This document shows, one piece after another, positions 11,167 through 22,594 of a DNA stretch of 30,587 nt; position 1 is the stretch's first letter; each line of letters begins with the position of its first letter. The notes beneath the pieces were generated by a model. It did no database searches and was not told the origin of the DNA. It saw nothing but the letters and a program-made list of their open reading frames with translations. The DNA lies in NCBI RefSeq assembly GCF_000003605.2, contig NW_003150619.1, positions 1-30,587 of the forward strand. The letters are read 5' to 3'. Made by a program: the position numbers and the translations under genes. The stretch comes from Saccoglossus kowalevskii (lineage: Eukaryota > Hemichordata > Enteropneusta > Harrimaniidae).

Positions 11167-11678
11167 CCAGGTTGTAATTGTTTGTATGGTGGCACCAGCC
11201 AGGTTGTAATTGTTTGTATGGTGGCACCAGCCAGGTTGTAATTGTTTTTATGGTGGCACCATCCAGGTTGTAATTGTTCATATGGTGGCACCATCCAGGT
11301 TGTAATTGTTTGTACGGTGACAAGAGTCAGGTTGTAATTGTTTGTATGGTGGCACCAGCCAGGTTGTAATTGTGTGTATGTTGGCACCAGCCAGGTTGTA
11401 ATTGTTTATATGGTGGCACCAGCCAGCTTGTAATTGTTTATATAGTGGCACCAGCCAAGTTGGAATTGTTTGTACGGTGACACAAGTCAGGTTGTAATTA
11501 TTTATATGGTGTCTCCAGCCAGGTTGTAATTGTTCATATGGTGGTACCAGCAAGGTTGTAATTGTTCATATGGTGGCACCAGCCAGGTTGTAATTGATCA
11601 TACAATGGCAACAGCAAGGTTGTAATTGTTCCTACAGTGGCAACAGCCAGGTTGTAATTGTTTATATGGTGGCACCAG

Positions 11679-11709
11679 CCAGCTTGTAATTGTTTATAGG
11701 TGGCACCAG
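11679..11709. repeat. 31-bp unit (1-bp deletion), TATAGGTGG
   Basis: TATAGGTGGCACC replaces TATATGGTGGCACC. The same short unit with the same neighbours occurs at 26273-26303, so the deletion is shared by descent. Confidence 0.85.
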
Positions 11710-12029
11710 CCAAGTTGTAATTGTTTGTATGGTGGCAATAGCCAGGTTGTAATTGTTTGTATGGTGGCAACAGCCAGGTTGTAATGGTTTATATGGTGTC
11801 ACCAGTCAGGTTGGAATTGTTTGTATGGTGGCACCAGCCAGGTTGTAATTATTTATACGGTGACAAGAGTCAGGTTGTAATTGTTTATATGGTGGCACCA
11901 GCCAGGTTGTATTTGTTTATATGGAGGCACCAGTCAAGTTGTAATTGTTTTTACGGTGGCAAGAGTCAGGTTGTAATTGTTTATATGGTGGCACCAGCCA
12001 GGTTGGAATTGTTTGTATGGTGGCAACAG

Positions 12030-12060
12030 CCTAGTTGGAGTTGTTTGTATGGTGGCAAAG
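12030..12060. repeat. 31-bp unit with linked rare variants
   Basis: The unit begins CCTAGTTGGAGTTG and ends GGTGGCAAAG, one base short. The identical combination of three rare changes is at 24866-24896, so the two were copied from one source. Confidence 0.85.
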
Positions 12061-12407
12061 CCAGGTTGTAATTGTTTATATGGTGTCACCAGCCAGGTTG
12101 GAATTGTTTGTATGGTAGCAACAGCCAGGTTGTAATTGTTTTTATTGTGTTACCAGCCAGGTTGGAATTGTTTGTATGTTGGCAACAGGCAGGTTGTAAT
12201 TGTTTATACGGTGACAAGAGTCAGGTTGTAAATGTTTATATAGTGGCACCAGTCAGGTTGTAATTGTTTATATGGAGGCACCAGCCAGGTTGTAATTGTT
12301 TGTATGGTGGCAATAGCCAGGTTGTAATTGTTTGTGTGGTGTCACCAGCCAGGTTGTAATTATTTATATGGTGACAAGAGTCAGGTTGTAAATGTTTATA
12401 TAGTGAC

Positions 12408-13330
12408 ACCAGTCAGGTTGTAATTGTTTATATGGAGGCACCAGCCAGGTTGTAATTGTTTGTACGGTGACAAGAGTCAGGTCGGAATTGTTTGTGTGGT
12501 GGCACTATCCAGGTTGTAATTGTTTATATGGTGGAACCAGCCAGGTTGGAATTGTTTGTATGGTGGCAACAGCCAGGTTGGAATTGTTTGTATGGTGGCA
12601 ACAGCAAGGTTGTAATTGTTTATATGGTGGCACCAGCCAGGTTGGAATTGTTTGTATGGTAGCAACAGCCAGGTTGTAATTGTTTTTATTGTGTTACCAG
12701 CCAGGTTGGAATTGTTTGTATGTTGGCAACAGCCAGGTTGTAATTGTTTGTGTGGTGTCACCAGCCAGGTTGTAATTATTTATCCGGTGACAAGAATCAG
12801 GTTGTAAATGTTTATATAGTGGCACCAGCCAGGTTGTAATTGTTTATATGGAGGCACCAGCCAGGTTGTAATTGTTTGTATGGTGACAAGAGTCAGGTTG
12901 TAATTGTTTATATGGTGGAACCAGCCAGGTTGGAATTGTTTGTGTGGTGGCACCAGCCAGGTTGTAATTGTTTATATGGTGGAACCAGCCAGGTTGTAAT
13001 GGTTTATATGGTGTCACCAGCCAGGTTGGAATTGTTTGTATGGTGGCAACAGGCTGGATGTAATTGTTTATATGATGGCACCAGCCAGGTTGTTATTGTT
13101 TTTACGGTGACAAGAGTCAGGTTGGAATTATTTTTATGGTGTCACCAGCCAGGTTGTAATTGTTTGTATGTTGGCAACAGCCGGGTTGTAATTGTTCATA
13201 TGGTGGTACCAGCAAGGTTGTAATTGTTCATACGGTGGCACCAGCCAGGTTGTAATTGTTTGTATGTTGGCACCAGCCAGGTTGTAATTGTTCATATGGT
13301 GGTACCAGCAAGGTTGTAATTGTTCATACA
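12408..13330. repeat. Higher-order block G, copy 1 (copy 2 at 29627-30549)
   Basis: About 0.92 kb matching 29627-30549 at offset 17219. Shared rare variants are CAGGTCGGAATTG (near 12479 and 29698), GGCACTATCC, TTATCCGGTGACAAGAATC and AACAGGCTGGATG. The third relative, near 20140-20540, shares AACAGGCTGGATG, and shares ACGATGAC with copy 2 only. Confidence 0.87.
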
Positions 13331-13390
13331 ATGGCAACAGCAAGATTGTAATTGTTTGTATGTTGGCACCAGCCAGGTTGTAATTGTTTA
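13331..13390. repeat. Satellite junction between blocks G and H
   Basis: About two units of ordinary array, containing AAGATTG and TTGGCACCAG, link the two blocks. No other feature is visible. Confidence 0.7.
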
Positions 13391-14545
13391 TATGGAGGTA
13401 ACAGCCAGGTTGTAATTGTTTATATAGTGGCACCAGCCAGGTTGGAATTGTTTGTATGGTGGCAACAGGCAGGTTGTAATTGTTTATATGGTGGCACCAG
13501 TCAGGTTGTAATTGTTTATATGGAGGCACCAGTCATGTTGTAATTGTTTGTACGGTGACAAGAGTCAGGTTGGAATTGTTTGTGTGGTGGCACCAGCCAG
13601 GTTGTAATTGTTTATATGGTGGAACAAGCCAGGTTGGAATTGTTTGTATGGTGGCAACAGCCAGGTTGGAATTGTTTGTATGGTGGCACCAGCCAGGTTG
13701 TAAATGTGTGTATGTTGGCACCAGCCAGCTTGTAATTGTTTATATGGTGGCACCAGCCAAGTTGGAATTGTTTGTATGGAGGTAACAGCCAGGTTGTAAT
13801 TGTTTATATAGTGGCACCAGCCAGGTTGTAATTGTTTATATGGAGGCACCAGCCAGGTTGTAATTGTTTGTATGTTGGCAACAGCCAGGTTGTAATTGTT
13901 TGTGTGGTGTCACCAGCCAGGTTGTAATTATTTATATGGTGACAAGAGTCAAGTTGTAAATGTTTATATAGTGACACCAGTCAGGTTGTAATTGTTTATA
14001 TGGAGGCACCAGCCAGGTTGTAATTGTTTATACGGGGAGAAGAGTCAGGTTGGAATTGTTTGTGTGGTGGCACCATCCAGGTTGTAATTGTTTATATGGT
14101 GGAACCAGCCAGGTTGGAATTGTTTGTATGGTGGCAACAGCCAGGTTGGAATTTTTTGTATGGTGGCAACAGCAAGGTTTTAATTGTTTATATGGTGGCA
14201 CCAGCCAGGTTGGAATTGTTTGTATGGTGGCAACAGCAAGGTTGTAATTGTTTGTATGGTGGCACCAGCCAGGTTGAAATTGTTTGTTTGGTGGCAACTG
14301 CCAGGTTGGAATTGTTTGCATGGTGGAGACAGCCAGGTTGTAATTGTTTGTACGGTGGCACAAGTCACGTTGTAATTGTTTATGTGGTGTCACCAGCCAG
14401 GTTGTAATTGTTTGTATGGTGGCACCAGCCAGGTTGGAATTGTTTATATGGAGGCACCAGTCAAGTTGTAATTGTTTGTACGGTGGCAATAGCCAGGTTG
14501 TAATTGTTTATATGGTGGAACCAGCCAGGTTGGAATTGTTTGTAT
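13391..14545. repeat. Higher-order block H, copy 1 (copy 2 at 16821-17975)
   Basis: About 1.15 kb matching 16821-17975 at offset 3430. Shared rare variants are GGAACAAGCC (near 13621 and 17051), TACGGGGAGAAGAG, GGAATTTTTTG, AAGGTTTTAATTG and AGGTTGAAATTG. One difference is GTTTATACGGGG near 14028 against GTTTGTACGGGG near 17458. Confidence 0.87.
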
Positions 14546-16444
14546 GGTGGCAACAGCCAGGTTGTAATTGTTTTTATTGTGTTACCAGCCAGGTTGGAAT
14601 TGTTTGTATGTTGGCAACAGCCAGGTTGTAATTGTTTGTGTGGTGTCACCAGCCAGGTTGTAATTATTTATACGGTGACAAGAGTCAGGTTGGAATTATT
14701 TTTATGGTGTCACCAGCCAGGTTGGAATTGTTTATATGTTGGCAACAGCCGGGTTGTAATTGTTCATATGGTGGTACCAGCAAGGTTGTAATTGTTCATA
14801 CAGTGGCACCAGCCAGGTTGTAATAGTTTGTATGTTGGCACCAGCCAGGTTGTAATTGTTCATATGGTGGTACCAGCAAGGTTGTAATTGTTCATACGGT
14901 GGTACCAGCCAGGTTTTAATTGTTCATACAATGGCAACAGCAAGATTGTAATTGTTTGTATGTTGGCACCAGCCAGGTTGTAATTGTTTATATGGAGGCA
15001 CCAGTCAGCTTGTAATTGTTTATATGGTGGCACCAGCCAAGTTGGAATTGTTTGTATGGAGGTAACAGCCAGGTTGTAATTGTTTATATAGTGGCACCAG
15101 CCAGGTTGGAATTGTTTGTATGGTGGCAACAGGCAGGTTGTAATTGTTTATATGGTGGCACCAGTCAGGTTGTAATTGTTTATATGGAGGCACCAGTCAT
15201 GTTGTAATTGTTTGTATGTTGGCAACAGCCAGGTTGTAATTGTTTGTGTGGTGTCACCAGCCAGGTTGTAATTATTTATATGGTGACAAGAGTCAAGTTG
15301 TAAATGTTTATATAGTGACACCAGTCAGGTTGTAATTGTTTATATGGAGGCACCAGCCAGGTTGTAATTGTTTGTACGGTGAGAAGAGTCAGGTTGGAAT
15401 TGTTTGTGTGGTGGCACCATCCAGGTTGTAATTGTTTATATGGTGGCAACAGCCAGGTTGGAATTGTTTGTATGGTGGCACCAGCCAGGTTGTAAATGTG
15501 TGTATGTTGGCACCAGCCAGCTTGTAATTGTTTATATGGTGGCACCAGCCAAGTTGGAATTGTTTGTATGGAGGTAACAGCCAGGTTGTAATTGTTTATA
15601 TAGTGGCACCAGCCAGGTTGTAATTGTTTATATGGAGGCACCAGCCAGGTTGTAATTGTTTGTATGTTGGCAACAGCCAGGTTGTAATTGTTTGTGTGGT
15701 GTCACCAGCCAGGTTGTAATTATTTATATGGTGACAAGAGTCAAGTTGTAAATGTTTATATAGTGACACCAGTCAGGTTGTAATTGTTTATATGGAGGCA
15801 CCAGCCAGGTTGTAATTGTTTGTACGGTGAGAAGAGTCAGGTTGGAATTGTTTCTGTGGTGGCACCATCCAGGTTGGAATTGTTTGTATGGTGGCAACAG
15901 CCAGGTTGGAATTTTTTGTATGGTGGCAACAGCAAGGTTGTAATTGTTTATATGGTGGCACCAGCCAGGTTGGAATTGTTTGTATGGTGGCAACAGCAAG
16001 GTTGTAATTATTTGTATGGTGGCACCAGCCAGGTTGAAATTGTTTGTTTGGTGGCAACTGCCAGGTTGGAATTGTTTGCATGGTGGAGACAGCCAGGTTG
16101 TAATTGTTTGTACGGTGGCACAAGTCACGTTGTAATTGTTTATGTGGTGTCACCAGCCAGGTTGTAATTGTTTGTATGGTGGCACCAGCCAGGTTGGAAT
16201 TGTTTATATGGAGGCACCAGTCAAGTTGTAATTGTTTGTACGGTGGCAATAGCCAGGTTGTAAATGTTTGTACGGTGCCACCAGCCAGGTTGTAATTGTT
16301 TGCATGGTGGCACCAGCCAGGTTGTAATGGTTTATATGGTGTCACCAGCCAGGTTGGAATTGTTTGTATGGTGGCAACAGGCAGGTTGTAATTGTTTATG
16401 TGGTGGCACCAGCCAGGTTGTAATTGTTTATATGGTGGCACCAG

Positions 16445-16479
16445 CCAGCTTGTTATTGTTTATATGGTGGCTCCTGCAG
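16445..16479. repeat. Long 35-bp unit with CTGCAG
   Basis: Counterpart of 10905-10939, with one extra substitution (CTTGTTATTG). CTGCAG is at 16474-16479. Confidence 0.9.
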
Positions 16480-16671
16480 CCAGGTTGTAATTGTTTGTAT
16501 GGTGGCACCAGCCAGGTTGTAATTGTTTGTATGGTGGCACCAGCCAGGTTGTAATGGTTTATATGGTGTCACCAGCCAGGTTGGAATTGTTTGTATGGTG
16601 GCAACAGGCAGGTTGTAATTGTTTATGTGGTGGCACCAGCCAGGTTGTAATTGTTTATATGGTGGCACCAG

Positions 16672-16706
16672 CCAGCTTGTAATTGTTTATATGGCGGCAC
16701 CTGCAG
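16672..16706. repeat. Long 35-bp unit with CTGCAG
   Basis: Counterpart of 11132-11166. CTGCAG is at 16701-16706, just inside the end of block F copy 2. Confidence 0.9.
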
Positions 16707-16820
16707 CCAGGTTGTAATTGTTTGTATGTTGGCACCAGCCAGGTTGTAATTGTTTATATGGAGGCACCAGTCAGCTTGTAATTGTTTATATGGTGGCACC
16801 AGCCAAGTTGGAATTGTTTG

Positions 16821-17975
16821 TATGGAGGTAACAGCCAGGTTGTAATTGTTTATATAGTGGCACCAGCCAGGTTGGAATTGTTTGTATGGTGGCAACAGGC
16901 AGGTTGTAATTGTTTATATGGTGGCACCAGTCAGGTTGTAATTGTTTATATGGAGGCACCAGTCATGTTGTAATTGTTTGTACGGTGACAAGAGTCAGGT
17001 TGGAATTGTTTGTGTGGTGGCACCAGCCAGGTTGTAATTGTTTATATGGTGGAACAAGCCAGGTTGGAATTGTTTGTATGGTGGCAACAGCCAGGTTGGA
17101 ATTGTTTGTATGGTGGCACCAGCCAGGTTGTAAATGTGTGTATGTTGGCACCAGCCAGCTTGTAATTGTTTATATGGTGGCACCAGCCAAGTTGGAATTG
17201 TTTGTATGGAGGTAACAGCCAGGTTGTAATTGTTTATATAGTGGCACCAGCCAGGTTGTAATTGTTTATATGGAGGCACCAGCCAGGTTGTAATTGTTTG
17301 TATGTTGGCAACAGCCAGGTTGTAATTGTTTGTGTGGTGTCACCAGCCAGGTTGTAATTATTTATATGGTGACAAGAGTCAAGTTGTAAATGTTTATATA
17401 GTGACACCAGTCAGGTTGTAATTGTTTATATGGAGGCACCAGCCAGGTTGTAATTGTTTGTACGGGGAGAAGAGTCAGGTTGGAATTGTTTGTGTGGTGG
17501 CACCATCCAGGTTGTAATTGTTTATATGGTGGAACCAGCCAGGTTGGAATTGTTTGTATGGTGGCAACAGCCAGGTTGGAATTTTTTGTATGGTGGCAAC
17601 AGCAAGGTTTTAATTGTTTATATGGTGGCACCAGCCAGGTTGGAATTGTTTGTATGGTGGCAACAGCAAGGTTGTAATTGTTTGTATGGTGGCACCAGCC
17701 AGGTTGAAATTGTTTGTTTGGTGGCAACTGCCAGGTTGGAATTGTTTGCATGGTGGAGACAGCCAGGTTGTAATTGTTTGTACGGTGGCACAAGTCACGT
17801 TGTAATTGTTTATGTGGTGTCACCAGCCAGGTTGTAATTGTTTGTATGGTGGCACCAGCCAGGTTGGAATTGTTTATATGGAGGCACCAGTCAAGTTGTA
17901 ATTGTTTGTACGGTGGCAATAGCCAGGTTGTAATTATTTATATGGTGGAACCAGCCAGGTTGGAATTGTTTGTAT
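16821..17975. repeat. Higher-order block H, copy 2
   Basis: Copy of 13391-14545 at offset 3430. In both copies it follows closely after another named block, which suggests rearrangement at higher-order boundaries. Confidence 0.87.
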
Positions 17976-18655
17976 GTTGGCAACAGCCAGGTAGTAATTG
18001 TTTGTGTGGTGTCACCAGCCAGGTTGTAATTATTTATACGGTGACAAGAGTCAGGTTGTAAATGTTTATATAGTGGCACCAGCCAGGTTGTAATTGTTTA
18101 TATGGAGGCACCAGCCAGGTTGTAATTGTTTGTACGGTGACAAGAGTCAGGTTGTAATTGTTTATATGATGGAACCAGCCAGGTTGGAATTGTTTGTGTG
18201 GTGGCACCAGCCAGGTTGTAATTGTTTATATGGTGGAACCAGCCAGGTTGTAATGGTTTATATGGTGGCACCAGCCAGGTTGTAATTGTTTATATGGTGG
18301 AACCAGCCAGGTTGGAATTGTTTGTATGGTGGCAACAGCCAGGTTGTAATTGTTTTTATTGTGTTACCAGCCAGGTTGGAATTGTTTGTATGTTGGCAAC
18401 AGCCAGGTTGTAATTGTTTGTGTGGTGTCACCAGCCAGGTTGTAATTATTTATACGGTGACAAGAGTCAGGTTGTAAATGTTTATATAGTGGCACCAACC
18501 AGGTTGTAATTGTTTATATGGAGGCACCAGCCAGGTTGTAATTGTTTGTACGGTGGCACCAGCCAGGTTGTAATTGTTTATATGGTGGAACCAGCCAGGT
18601 TGTAATGGTTTATATGGTGTCACCAGCCAGGTTGGAATTGTTTGTATGGTGGCAA
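17951..18655. repeat. 1568-bp (49-unit) higher-order repeat, first copy
   Basis: Matches 19519-20223 at a spacing of 1568 bp, exactly 49 units. A private change, CCAGGTAGTAATTG near 17988, is absent from the second copy. The stretch also matches 3289-3993 at offset 14662, so it belongs to the block C family. Confidence 0.83.
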
Positions 18656-18747
18656 CAGGCAGGTTGTAATTGTTTATATGATGGCACCAGCCAGGTTGTA
18701 ATTGTTTTTACGGTGACAAGAGTCAGGTTGGAATTATTTTTTTGGTG

Positions 18748-20223
18748 TCACCAGCCAGGTTGGAATTGTTTGTATGTTGGCAACAGCCGGGTTGTAATTG
18801 TTCATATGGTGGTACCAGCAAGGTTGTAATTGTTCATACGGTGGCACCAGCCAGGTTGTAATTGTTTGTATGTTGGCACCAGCCAGGTTGTAATTGTTCA
18901 TATGGTGGCAACAGCCGGGTTGTAATTGTTCATATGGTGGTACCAGCAAGGTTGTAATTGTTCATACGGTGGCACCAGCCAGGTTGTAATTGTTTGTATG
19001 TTGGCACCAGCCAGGTTGTAATTGTTCATATGGTGGTACCAGCAAGGTTGTAATTGTTCATACGGTGGTACCAGCAAGGTTGTAATTGTTCATACAATGG
19101 CAACAGCAAGATTGTAATTGTTTGTATGTTGGCACCAGCCAGGTTGTAATTGTTTATATGGAGGCACCAGCCAGCTTGTAATTGTTTATATGGTGGCACC
19201 AGCCAAGTTGGAATTGTTTGTATGGAGGTAACAGCCAGGTTGTAATTGTTTATATAGAGGCACCAGCCAGGTTGGAATTGTTTGTATGGTGGCAACAGGC
19301 AGGTTGTAATTGTTTATTTGGTGGCACCAATCAGGTTGTAATTGTTTATATGGAGGCACCAGTCAGGTTGTAATTGTTTGTACGGTGACAAGAGTCAGGT
19401 TGGAATTGTTTGTGTGGTGGCACCAGCCAGGTTGTAATTGTTTATATGGTGGAACCAGCCAGGTTGGAATTGTTTGTATGGTGGCAACAGCCAGGTTGTA
19501 ATTGTTTTTATTGTGTTACCAGCCAGGTTGGAATTGTTTGTATGTTGGCAACAGCCAGGTTGTAATTGTTTGTGTGGTGTCACCAGCCAGGTTGTAATTA
19601 TTTATACGGTGACAAGAGTCAGGTTGTAAATGTTTATATAGTGGCACCAGCCAGGTTGTAATTGTTTATATGGAGGCACCAGCCAGGTTGTAATTGTTTG
19701 TACGGTGACAAGAGTCAGGTTGTAATTGTTTATATGATGGAACCAGCCAGGTTGGAATTGTTTGTGTGGTGGCACCAGCCAGGTTGTAATTGTTTATATG
19801 GTGGAACCAGCCAGGTTGTAATGGTTTATATGGTGGCACCAGCCAGGTTGTAATTGTTTATATGGTGGAACCAGCCAGGTTGGAATTGTTTGTATGGTGG
19901 CAACAGCCAGGTTGTAATTGTTTTTATTGTGTTACCAGCCAGGTTGGAATTGTTTGTATGTTGGCAACAGCCAGGTTGTAATTGTTTGTGTGGTGTCACC
20001 AGCCAGGTTGTAATTATTTATACGGTGACAAGAGTCACGTTGTAAATGTTTATATAGTGGCACCAACCAGGTTGTAATTGTTTATATGGAGGCACCAGCC
20101 AGGTTGTAATTGTTTGTACGGTGGCACCAGCCAGGTTGTAATTGTTTATATGGTGGAACCAGCCAGGTGTAATGGTTTATATGGTGTCACCAGCCAGGTT
20201 GGGAATTGTTTGTATGGTGGCAA
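18748..20223. repeat. Higher-order blocks B+C, copy (paralogue at 2518-3993)
   Basis: About 1.48 kb matching 2518-3993 at offset 16230, with the same succession of GGTACC-type cluster, TATAGAGGCACC unit and 416-bp pair. Differences include GGTGGCACCAATC near 19320 against GGCGGCACCAGTC near 3090. The match breaks at about 20223, where AACAGGCAGG becomes AACAGGCTGG. Confidence 0.85.
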
Positions 20224-20272
20224 CAGGCTGGATGTAATTGTTTATATGATGGCACCAGCCAGGTTGTTATGT
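20162..20272. repeat. Cluster of three 1-bp indels
   Basis: CCAGGTGTAATGG near 20164 lacks a T, GGTTGGGAATTG near 20198 has an extra G, and GTTGTTATGTTTTTACG near 20264 lacks a T. Paralogues near 12990-13110 and 30210-30320 have the full-length forms at all three places. All three lie at short runs of one base. Three of the thirteen indels in the whole window sit in about 105 bp. Confidence 0.85.
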
Positions 20273-21769
20273 TTTTACGATGACAAGAGTCAGGTTGGAA
20301 TTATTTTTATGGTGTCACCAGCCAGGTTGGAATTGTTTGTATGTTGGCAACAGCCGGGTTGTAATTGTTCATATGGTGGTACCAGCAAGGTTGTAATTGT
20401 TCATACGGTGGCACCAGCCAGGTTGTAATTGTTTGTATGTTGGCACCAGCCAGGTTGTAATTGTTCATATGGTGGTACCAGCAAGGTTGTAATTGTTCAT
20501 ACGGTGGTACCAGCAAGGTTGTAATTGTTCATACAATGGCAACAGCAAGATTGTAATTGTTTGTATGTTGGCACCAGCCAGGTTGTAATTGTTTATATGG
20601 AGGCACCAGCCAGCTTGTAATTGTTTATATGGTGGCACCAGCCAAGTTGGAATTGTTTGTATGGAGGAAACAGCCAGGTTGTAATTGTTTATATAGAGGC
20701 ACCAGCCAGGTTGGAATTGTTTGTATGGTGGCAACAGGCAGGTTGTAATTGTTTATATGGTGGCACCAGTCAGGTTGTAATTGTTTATATGGAGGCACCA
20801 GTCAGGTTGTAATTGTTTGTACGGTGACAAGAGTCAGGTTGGAATTGTTTGTGTGGTGGCACCAGCCAGGTTGTAATTATTTATATGGTGGAACCAGCCA
20901 GGTTGGAATTGTTTGTATGGTGGCAACAGCCAGGTTGTAATTGTTTTTATTGTGTTACCAGCCAGGTTGGAATTGTTTGTATGTTGGCAACAGCCGGGTT
21001 GTAATTGTTCATATGGTGGTACCAGCAAGGTTGTAATTGTTCATACGGTGGCACCAGCCAGGTTGTAATTGTTTGTATGTTGGCACCAGCCAGGTTGTAA
21101 TTGTTCATATGGTGGCAACAGCCGGGTTGTAATTGTTCATATGGTGGTACCAGCAAGGTTGTAATTGTTCATACGGTGGCACCAGCCAGGTTGTAATTGT
21201 TTGTATGTTGGCACCAGCCAGGTTGTAATTGTTCATATGGTGGTACCAGCAAGGTTGTAATTGTTCATACGATGGTACCAGCAAGGTTGTAATTGTTCAT
21301 ACAATGGCAACAGCAAGATTGTAATTGTTTGTATATTGGCACCAGCCAGGTTGTAATTGTTTATATGGAGGCACCAGCCAGCTTGTAATTGTTTATATGG
21401 TGGCACCAGCCAAGTTGGAATTGTTTGTATGGAGGTAACAGCCAGGTTGTAATTGTTTATATAGAGGCACCAGCCAGGTTGGAATTGTTTGTATGGTGGC
21501 AACAGGCAGGTTGTAATTGTTTATTTGGTGGCACCAGTCAGGTTGTAATTGTTTTTATGGAGGCACCAGTCAGGTTGTAATTGTTTGTACGGTGACAAGA
21601 ATCAGGTTGGAATTGTTTGTGTGGTGGCACCAGCCAGGTTGTAATTGTTTATATGGTGGAACCAGCCAGGTTGGAATTGTTTATATGGAGGCACCAGCCA
21701 GGTTGTAATTGTTTGTACGGTGACAAGAGTCAGGTTGTAATTGTTTATATGATGGAACCAGCCAGGTTG
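20224..21769. repeat. Satellite with a 768-bp (24-unit) repeat
   Basis: Bases about 20430-20830 match 21200-21600 at spacing 768 bp. The first copy has GGAGGAAACAGCC near 20665, where the second has GGAGGTAACAGCC. A short duplicated module follows: bases near 21680-21760 repeat near 21850-21930 (ATGGAGGCACC, TACGGTGAC, TATGATGGAACC). No gene is present. Confidence 0.8.
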
Positions 21770-22594
21770 GAATTATTTATACGGTGACAAGAGTCAGGTT
21801 GTAAATGTTTATATAGTGGCACCAGCCAGGTTGTAATTGTTTATATGGAGGCACCAGCCAGGTTGTAATTGTTTGTACGGTGACAAGAGTCAGGTTGTAA
21901 TTGTTTATATGATGGAACCAGCCAGGTTGGAATTGTTTGTGTGGTGGCACCAGCCAGGTTGTAATTGTTTATATGGTGGAACCATCCAGGTTGTAATGGT
22001 TTATATGGTGGCACCAGCCAGGTTGTAATTGTTTATATGGTGGAACCAGCCAGGTTGGAATTGTTTGTATGGTGGCAACAGCCAGGTTGTAATTGTTTTT
22101 ATTGTGTTACCAGCCAGGTTGGAATTGTTTGTATGTTGGCAACAGCCAGGTTGTAATTGTTTGTGTGGTGTCACCAGCCAGGTTGTAATTATTTATACGG
22201 TGACAAGAGTCAGGTTGTAAATGTTTATATAGTGGCACCAACCAGGTTGTAATTGTTTATATGGAGGCACCAGCCAGGTTGTAATTGTTTGTACGGTGGC
22301 CCCAGCCAGGTTGTAATTGTTTATATGGTGGAACCAGCCAGGTTGTAATGGTTTATATGGTGTCACCAGCCAGGTTGGAATTGTTTGTATGGTGGCAACA
22401 GGCAGGTTGTAATTGTTTATATGATGGCACCAGCCAGGTTGTAATTGTTTTTACGGTGACAAAAGTCAGGTTGGAATTATTTTTATGGTGTCACCAGCCA
22501 GGTTGGAATTGTTTGTATGTTGGCAACAGCCGGGTTGTAATTGTTCATATGGTGGTACCAGCAAGGTTGTAATTGTTCATACAGTGGCACCAGT
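21770..22594. repeat. Higher-order block, copy of 8449-9273
   Basis: Matches 8449-9273 at offset 13321, sharing GGAACCATCCAGG (near 21979 and 8658). Private changes are GTGGCCCCAGCC near 22296 and GACAAAAGTC near 22458. It ends within GGCACCAG at 22587-22594, where block D copy 2 starts. Confidence 0.85.

Larger units (their letters stand above)
9131..11188. repeat. Higher-order block F, copy 1 (copy 2 at 14671-16728)
   Basis: About 2.06 kb matching 14671-16728 at offset 5540 (173 units plus 4). It carries two 35-bp CTGCAG units near its right end, both shared with copy 2. Differences seen are single bases: TAAGTGTTTG near 9826 against TAATTGTTTG, CTTGTAATTG near 10909 against CTTGTTATTG, and TAATTGTTTG near 10468 against TAATTATTTG. 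Confidence 0.88.
11189..12407. repeat. Mosaic satellite stretch with two 31-bp units
   Basis: No gene is present; this is 32-bp array that matches several places only piecewise. Bases 11217-11480 resemble 5537-5790. Bases 11530-11760 match 26124-26354 (offset 14594), including TATAGGTGG. Bases 12030-12060 share a rare short unit with 24866-24896. From about 12240 it matches 180 onward. The patchwork suggests several exchange breakpoints. Confidence 0.75.
14671..16728. repeat. Higher-order block F, copy 2
   Basis: Copy of 9131-11188 at offset 5540, with both 35-bp CTGCAG units retained at 16445-16479 and 16672-16706. It ends where TATGGTGGC in copy 1 becomes TATGTTGGC, and is followed by block H copy 2 after about three units. 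Confidence 0.87.
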
